Source: Bacteriovoracaceae bacterium (GTDB lineage Bacteria; Bdellovibrionota; UBA1018). Taken from it: DNA of 5,532 nt. The stretch covers positions 1 through 5,532 of the forward strand of contig CANJNU010000080.1 in NCBI GenBank assembly GCA_947475645.1. The letters are read 5' to 3'. The stretch's first letter is position 1. Every line of letters starts with the position of its first letter. The translations under genes were made by a program, and so were the position numbers. Under the pieces are notes generated by a model. The model was not told the DNA's origin, did no database searches, and worked only from the letters and a program-made list of their open reading frames with translations. Below are positions 1-4,276 of this stretch, in pieces.

Positions 1-1
1 A

Positions 2-304
2 ACATCTCCGGCAGCATTCGACTGGCTACTGGATCAACTGGAGCTTCTGGTCTCAGACCTCATTCATTGGAGCGTATCCAGCAAAAGTCCCGAACACTTT
101 CCTTGGATGAATTCAGACGCAAAACAGACACTCACCTCTCACGTCAAGAAGATGACTGGAGTAGGCTCTACGCCCGGCAAGGCGCGGAGCATCTGGATTC
201 GTCGCGCCGAAGACCTCTCTCAAGTTCGCGCAAGATCGCGAGCCCCACTTAATCGAAAACTTCTCCTTCAGGATCTCCTTCTCCCTTGGTTCCAATCCGT
301 GTAA
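2..304 (+). CDS. holB: C-terminal part of a probable DNA polymerase III delta' subunit (partial)
   Basis: An open frame enters from the left edge and runs 100 codons to TAA at 302-304; the start is outside. The last residues read APLNRKLLLQDLLLPW, which resembles the end of E. coli delta' (HolB), where an INRELL..DLLLR helix closes the C-terminal domain. Before it lies a helical stretch with LLVSDLIHW, also typical of the delta' C-terminal domain that joins the clamp-loader collar. The AAA+ part would be upstream, so the family cannot be confirmed from catalytic motifs. In the clamp loader, delta' is the rigid partner that, with delta and tau/gamma, loads the beta clamp. The stop is 12 bases before the first transporter gene, so read-through transcription into that cluster is likely. 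A competing frame (open to 252) shows no family resemblance. Confidence 0.55.
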   Translation, partial: TSPAAFDWLLDQLELLVSDLIHWSVSSKSPEHFPWMNSDAKQTLTSHVKKMTGVGSTPGKARSIWIRRAEDLSQVRARSRAPLNRKLLLQDLLLPWFQSV

Positions 305-307
305 ACT

Positions 308-312
308 AGGGA
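308..312 (+). promoter_or_regulatory. Ribosome binding site for ATPase A (GTG start)
   Basis: AGGGA lies four bases before GTG 317, in the 12-base gap after the upstream stop. It supports the GTG start, which also gives a normal ABC N-terminus (MIDLQGLGKNF) with no missing or extra residues. Confidence 0.5.
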
Positions 313-316
313 AACT

Positions 317-1024
317 GTGATCGACCTCCAAGGATTGGGGAAAAATTTTGATGGGCGTTGGATTTTTCGCAACGCTACCTTAAATATCGCACCGCTTGAA
401 TCGGTGGCGGTAATTGGTCCTTCAGGTGGGGGCAAGAGCACCCTATTGAAGATGATCGCCGGCCTTATTCCACCCTCTGAGGGCACCTGCCGACTAGGAA
501 GTAAAAACGTCGGAATGCTTTTCCAAAAAAATGCGCTCTTCGACTCCTTCACTTGCGAAGAGAATCTTCTCTTTCCGCTGAAGGAGAGAAAAGGAATTAT
601 TGGAGCCGAAGCGAAAGCCAAGGCCGATCACTTCCTTGCCGCGGTTGGACTGCATGGATCTCAAAAGCTTTACCCGGACGAGCTCTCAGGTGGAATGCAA
701 AAACGACTGGGAATTGCTCGCGCACTGATCGTTGAGCCAGAAATTATTCTGTATGACGACCCAACAGCGGGACTTGATCCCATCACATCGAGAAGCATTA
801 TTGACCTCATTCGAAAACTCCGTAAAGACACAAAAAGTACCCTTCTCACGGTCACCAACGACATGCAGCGTGCGTACCAAATCGGAGACCGCATTTGCCT
901 TCTTGCTCAGGGAAGGTTCAAAATAGGGGGCACACCTTCAGAGGTTCAAGCCACAGAAGATCCAGAACTCAGACAATTTATCTACGGACTTAAACAAGGC
1001 CCCCTTACCTCGGGACTGGGTTGA
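317..1024 (+). CDS. MlaF-like ABC transporter ATPase A, with degenerate catalytic residues
   Basis: This 235-residue protein is one nucleotide-binding subunit of an MCE/Mla-type lipid transporter at the inner face of the inner membrane. Seen: Walker A GPSGGGKST (34-42), Q-loop Gln70 in FQKNALFDS (an MlaF-like Q-loop context), intact signature LSGGMQ (123-128), Walker B ending Asp147, and D-loop GLDP (152-155). Two key residues are changed. The catalytic Glu after Walker B is Asp148 (codon 758-760), and the H-loop reads TND, with Asn181 (codon 857-859) for the switch His. The C-terminal tail keeps RQF..G...GP (219-229), resembling the MlaF tail that reaches onto the partner subunit. It starts at GTG and its TGA overlaps the next ATG by one base, so it is translationally coupled to ATPase B. 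Inferred role: the subunit that binds ATP but hydrolyses poorly in a heterodimer with B. The frame is intact and all other motifs are kept, so this is not a decaying gene. MlaF-type assignment is firm; substrate is unknown. Confidence 0.92.
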   Translation: MIDLQGLGKNFDGRWIFRNATLNIAPLESVAVIGPSGGGKSTLLKMIAGLIPPSEGTCRLGSKNVGMLFQKNALFDSFTCEENLLFPLKERKGIIGAEAKAKADHFLAAVGLHGSQKLYPDELSGGMQKRLGIARALIVEPEIILYDDPTAGLDPITSRSIIDLIRKLRKDTKSTLLTVTNDMQRAYQIGDRICLLAQGRFKIGGTPSEVQATEDPELRQFIYGLKQGPLTSGLG

Positions 1025-1803
1025 TGATTCGCTTCGAAAACGTCACAAAATCATTTGGACCGAAAACTATTCTCAAGAATGTGAGCTTCGAGGTCTCTAC
1101 TGGCGAGATTCTCTTTATTCTTGGAAAAAGTGGCATGGGCAAGTCGGTCACACTTAAGCACATCGTAGGTGTGATGAAACCCGATTCAGGAAAAATTTAT
1201 GTAGACGGTAAAGACGTCACTTCGATGAGCGACTTACAGCTCGAATCCGTTCGCAGTACATGTGGAATGGTTTTTCAGCACCCCGCCCTCTTGGACTCAC
1301 TCAATGTTTATCAAAATGTCTCCTTCGGACTGAGAACACCACAGTTTAATCACGCTATGAAGCGAACCCTCAACGAAGAGGAAATAAAAACTCGTGTACT
1401 AGAGAAGCTTTCACTGGTTAACCTAGGACCCGAGATCCTCGAACGAATGCCCCCTGAAATTTCTTATGGTATGCAAAAACGAGTCTCGTTAGCGCGGACG
1501 CTCGCTCCAGGCCCCAGCTATCTACTCTTCGACGAACCCACCACCGGGCTCGATCCCATTACCACCAATGCAGTTAATGACCTCATCTTCGAGCTCTCTC
1601 GGAAGCTTAAGGTAACCAGTGTTGTTGTCTCGCATGATATGGCTTGCGCCCTGAAAATCGCCGATAGAATTCTTGTGCTCGATCAGGCCGGAATTTTAGC
1701 CATCGGCACCGTTAGTGAAATAAAAAGATCGAGCGAAGCCCTCATTCAAGATTTTCTCTCAGAAACTCTGGCACTACTTCCGCCCGAAGAGAGAGCAAAA
1801 TGA
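1024..1803 (+). CDS. MlaF-like ABC transporter ATPase B, with degenerate signature motif
   Basis: This is a second ATPase of the same family, 259 residues from ATG 1024. A TTG one codon upstream (1021) is possible, but the ATG makes the usual TGATG junction with the preceding stop. Seen: Walker A GKSGMGKSV (34-42), Q-loop Gln85 in FQHPALLDS, Walker B LLFDEPT with the catalytic Glu171 present, D-loop GLDP (176-179 region) and H-loop SHD with His204. The signature, normally LSGGM/Q, reads ISYGMQ (146-151), with Tyr148 (codon 1465-1467) for the first Gly. Its own Walker A/B and H-loop are therefore competent, but the signature it offers to the partner is not. The C-terminal tail differs from ATPase A and lacks the RQF..G...GP pattern. 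The 3' end overlaps permease A by four bases (ATGA). Inferred role: the hydrolysing half of an A/B heterodimer that powers lipid movement through the two permeases. Confidence 0.93.
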   Translation: MIRFENVTKSFGPKTILKNVSFEVSTGEILFILGKSGMGKSVTLKHIVGVMKPDSGKIYVDGKDVTSMSDLQLESVRSTCGMVFQHPALLDSLNVYQNVSFGLRTPQFNHAMKRTLNEEEIKTRVLEKLSLVNLGPEILERMPPEISYGMQKRVSLARTLAPGPSYLLFDEPTTGLDPITTNAVNDLIFELSRKLKVTSVVVSHDMACALKIADRILVLDQAGILAIGTVSEIKRSSEALIQDFLSETLALLPPEERAK

Positions 1804-2615
1804 GTGAAATACTTAAAATTATTACCCGTTTTATTCACCAATCAGTTGTAGAAGTGGGTAGCGTTTTACTCTTTGTTTTTAAGGTCATTAAAACTGCCGC
1901 AACTACACGCGGTAACCTCCGGCCTATCGTCCAGCAGATCTCCTATGTGTCTTTCAGGTCTCTCCCTACCGTTGCCTTCGCGGGCATTTTCGTGGGCGCC
2001 ATTATGGTGCTGCAGTTCAACGTTATTCTGGTTCAATACAATGCCGAAGTTTTCCTCGGAGGACTAAATACTTCTGCGGTTGTGCGAGAGATTGGCCCAC
2101 TTATTATATCATTTCTACTTGCTGGAAAAATCGGAGCTTATACTGCTGCAGAGTTGGGCACCATGCGCGTTACCGAGCAAATTGATGCCATTGAGTGCTT
2201 GGGTACTAACCCCATTCAATACCTTATTGTTCCACGGTTCTTTGGAATTGTGATCTCGAGCCTCATTTTACTGCTCTTGGGCGTAATGATCTCCGTTGTC
2301 GGATCGATGTTCGTTGCAAAAGTTCTGTGCGGAATAAATCCCCTGCAATTCCTCAACGCAATTCCCCGTTTCACCAACTACTGGACTTTAGCGGGAAGCA
2401 GCTTTAAATCTATGGTTTATGGAACTATTGTTGCATCTGTGGCCTGTCACCGCGGATACACGGCATCCGGAGGCGCACGCGGAGTGGGGAAAGCAGTAAC
2501 TCTCTCTGCAGTATTCATTAATCTTTACATCGTTATCGCTGACTATTTCACGACAGATATTGTTTCGACCTTAATTGAATTGGGGCACCACTGGATGAAC
2601 GGCGGTGAAAATTGA
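1800..2615 (+). CDS. MlaE-type permease A (MCE/Mla lipid transporter)
   Basis: This 271-residue inner-membrane protein belongs to the MlaE/YrbE permease family; E. coli MlaE has about 260 residues. Seen: an amphipathic N-terminal segment (about 13-33) matching the interfacial helix, hydrophobic segments at about 55-79, 100-117, 142-176, 202-215 and 234-250, the REIGP motif (96-100), and the long family core ELGTMRVTEQIDA (118-130) followed by LG..P, which contacts the ATPase. A Gly-rich GGARGVGKA..T block (224-234) precedes the last membrane segment. There is no N-terminal STAS domain, unlike some fused family members. ATG 1800 overlaps the ATPase B stop as ATGA, with purine-rich GAAGAGAGAG just upstream. 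The 3' end overlaps permease B by four bases. The role is to form, with permease B, the membrane cavity that passes lipid between the bilayer and the MCE ring. Direction and substrate cannot be read from sequence. Confidence 0.94.
   Translation: MSEILKIITRFIHQSVVEVGSVLLFVFKVIKTAATTRGNLRPIVQQISYVSFRSLPTVAFAGIFVGAIMVLQFNVILVQYNAEVFLGGLNTSAVVREIGPLIISFLLAGKIGAYTAAELGTMRVTEQIDAIECLGTNPIQYLIVPRFFGIVISSLILLLLGVMISVVGSMFVAKVLCGINPLQFLNAIPRFTNYWTLAGSSFKSMVYGTIVASVACHRGYTASGGARGVGKAVTLSAVFINLYIVIADYFTTDIVSTLIELGHHWMNGGEN
2604..2608 (+). promoter_or_regulatory. Ribosome binding site supporting the TTG start of permease B
   Basis: GGTGA lies inside the last codons of permease A, three bases before TTG 2612. 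Because GGTGA matches the 3' part of the full Shine-Dalgarno sequence, the short gap is acceptable. It supports TTG 2612, which also forms a four-base TTGA overlap with the preceding stop; no in-frame ATG lies nearby upstream. Confidence 0.5.
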
Positions 2616-3379
2616 TTTCGCATTGGCTCGACGAGCAAATTCAGACTCAAAAGGAAATTTTCTCTCTTTTCGGATCAGTTGGGCTTCGCGTATTCAGAAA
2701 AGAAGCTTGGCGTTTTCATGAAATCATTGAAGGTATTGTTAAGATCGGTATTGGCAGCATTCCCATGATCGCGATCTCAACCTCGTTTGCCGGCCTTGTT
2801 ATTACAAACGAGATTGCCTGGCATATGGATCATGTGCTTCATACTGTTGAAATGATTCCAGGCTTCACCGCACAGGCTATTCTCCGCGAGCTCGGAATCG
2901 CCATACCGGCTCTCATTTTCGTAGGAAAAGTAGGGGCTTCGGTTACGGCCGAAGTCGGCACCATGAAAGTAACCGAGCAAATCGACGCGCTTAAACTTCT
3001 GGGAATCGACCCGATTGACTACCTGGTTTTCCCCAACTTCATTGCCTCGATCATTTCGAGTGCATGTATGGTTCTCATCGCGAGCGCCGTTACGTTGACG
3101 TGCGCCATTTTTGTAGCAGTCAATCGCTATCACTTCGGTATTGGTGAATACCTCAATGCGCTGAAGAATTTTGTGGGCATGAAAGATTTTTTTTGTGCTC
3201 TCACCAAAGGAGTCGTGTTTGGAGCCGTAATTCCGGTCATTTCCTGTGCCTATGGCTTTAGATGCAAAGGTGGCGCTGAAGGCGTCGGAACGGCAACTAC
3301 GAACAGCGTAGTTACATCGACCATCGCTGTCATTACTTTGGACTTTATTCTAACCTATGCCTTTACGAGTATTTTTTAA
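2612..3379 (+). CDS. MlaE-type permease B (second, divergent permease)
   Basis: A second MlaE-family permease of 255 residues, starting at TTG. It shares the family core with permease A: RELG (92-95), EVGTMKVTEQIDA (114-126), LGIDP..YL..P (130-141) and a Gly-rich GGAEGVGTATT block (220-230). Elsewhere the two differ widely, so this is not a recent duplication. Differences within conserved motifs are Ile96 where A has Pro100, and Lys119 where A has Arg123. Hydrophobic segments lie at about 48-66, 96-112, 143-170, 197-212 and 231-253. No STAS domain is present. Inferred: A and B form a heterodimer, as YrbEA/YrbEB do in mycobacterial Mce systems, instead of the MlaE homodimer of E. coli. The gene ends at TAA, 62 bases before the MCE start, so strict coupling stops here. 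Confidence 0.93.
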   Translation: MISHWLDEQIQTQKEIFSLFGSVGLRVFRKEAWRFHEIIEGIVKIGIGSIPMIAISTSFAGLVITNEIAWHMDHVLHTVEMIPGFTAQAILRELGIAIPALIFVGKVGASVTAEVGTMKVTEQIDALKLLGIDPIDYLVFPNFIASIISSACMVLIASAVTLTCAIFVAVNRYHFGIGEYLNALKNFVGMKDFFCALTKGVVFGAVIPVISCAYGFRCKGGAEGVGTATTNSVVTSTIAVITLDFILTYAFTSIF

Positions 3380-3423
3380 GAGATGGAAATCTCACCGAAT
3401 CCATCGCAAACTTGAATGAACGC

Positions 3424-3432
3424 GAAAGAGAA
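3424..3432 (+). promoter_or_regulatory. Ribosome binding site deciding the MCE start
   Basis: GAAAGAGAA lies nine bases before ATG 3442. This favours the ATG over the in-frame TTG 3412, which has no visible site and would add ten charged residues ahead of the membrane anchor. Confidence 0.45.
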
Positions 3433-3441
3433 TCAGACACT

Positions 3442-4269
3442 ATGAAAATTTCAAACGAAGCCAAAGTAGGTGCACTTTTCATTGTAACGGGGGCTCTGGC
3501 CTACACATTCGCTGGAATTATCGGCATCCAAAATCCTTTTAACAACTCGATTGTGTATTATGTGACCTATAATTTTGCCGGTGGAATTGAAGTAGGCTCT
3601 CCGGTTCGAGTATCCGGAATTAAGGCCGGTAAGGTTGAGCAAATTGAGTTTTTTGTGCCTAAGGACGGGACTAAGACGGCGATTAAGGAACCGGGTTCTG
3701 CCGACGAAGGCAATGACAAAGTTCTTACGCCACTTCGCGTAAAAATTTCTGTTCGCAAGGATGCGGCTCGCGGAATTCGTGAGGATAGTCGCTTCTATAT
3801 TAACTTGGCTGGCATCATCGGCGAGCGCTACATCGAAATTACGCCGGGGCATATGAAAAGCCCCGAACTGAAGTACGGACAGGCTGTCGCCGGAGTAGAC
3901 CCACCTCGCATCGATCAACTGATCTCCCAAAGTTTCGACCTGGCTGGAAAGTTGAAAGACATTATCGATGAAAATAAAGGCGACCTCACTCGCTCAATCG
4001 AGCTTCTTTATAAGCTCAGCGGCAACCTCAATAAAACGCTCGACTGGGTCGACAAGAGCCAAGTATTTAAAACGGATCTCTCTAAACTAGTTAACAATCT
4101 CATTCAGATTACCTCCGACGTTCGCCTGGTTACCGACAAAACGCGCTCTCCAGAAGGTCAAAAAGTTCTTACTCTTCTCTACGATCTCTTGCTTCGCTTA
4201 GAGCCTCTCGATTCACAGACCGTCAGAACCTTCCTTCAAAAAGAGGGCGTTCGCGTTCGCATGTTCTAG
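3442..4269 (+). CDS. MCE-domain (MlaD-like) lipid-binding protein
   Basis: This protein has 275 residues from ATG 3442. It has a short N-terminus (MKISNEAK), one membrane anchor (about 9-28) and a periplasmic MCE domain (about 37-136). Seen in the domain: the opening strand with GI..GSPVRVSGIKAGKV (48-65) and AGIIGERYIEI (123-133), which aligns with the GLLGEQY pore-loop region of E. coli MlaD. MCE domains form hexameric rings with a hydrophobic pore through which lipids pass. Two features differ from E. coli MlaD (183 residues): a charged insertion of about 25 residues at 72-96 between core strands, and a helical C-terminal region of about 120 residues (156-275). The C-terminal region could extend the ring into a tube, as C-terminal helices do in PqiB and mycobacterial Mce proteins; this is inference. 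It is the only MCE gene here and the last gene of the cluster. The family is certain; the substrate, probably phospholipid, is not shown. Confidence 0.92.
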   Translation: MKISNEAKVGALFIVTGALAYTFAGIIGIQNPFNNSIVYYVTYNFAGGIEVGSPVRVSGIKAGKVEQIEFFVPKDGTKTAIKEPGSADEGNDKVLTPLRVKISVRKDAARGIREDSRFYINLAGIIGERYIEITPGHMKSPELKYGQAVAGVDPPRIDQLISQSFDLAGKLKDIIDENKGDLTRSIELLYKLSGNLNKTLDWVDKSQVFKTDLSKLVNNLIQITSDVRLVTDKTRSPEGQKVLTLLYDLLLRLEPLDSQTVRTFLQKEGVRVRMF

Positions 4270-4276
4270 GTCGCAA

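Noticed and set aside
67..252. 61-residue + strand frame near the left edge
   Set aside because: It overlaps the holB-like frame, which matches a known C-terminus and ends just before the next gene. This frame shows no recognisable family motif.
286..307. Possible promoter TTGGTT plus TAAACT before ATPase A
   Set aside because: The spacer is only 10 bases, too short for a normal sigma-70-type promoter.
1021..1023. TTG 1021 as the start of ATPase B
   Set aside because: ATG 1024 follows directly and makes the common TGATG stop-start overlap; the TTG adds one residue only.
317..1024. ATPase A as a decaying pseudogene
   Set aside because: The frame is full length, all other ABC motifs are intact, the gene is coupled to its neighbour, and the changed residues match the pattern expected of a functional asymmetric dimer.
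2777..3133. 118-residue - strand frame opposite permease B
   Set aside because: Composition is rich in Asn, Arg and Asp without domain features; it mirrors the conserved permease core.
3412..3441. TTG 3412 as the start of the MCE gene
   Set aside because: It has no visible ribosome binding site and adds a charged stretch; ATG 3442 has GAAAGAGAA upstream and gives a typical anchor-first N-terminus.
3451..3930. 159-residue - strand frame opposite the MCE gene
   Set aside because: It is a shadow of a clear MCE coding region, without recognisable motifs or a start site.
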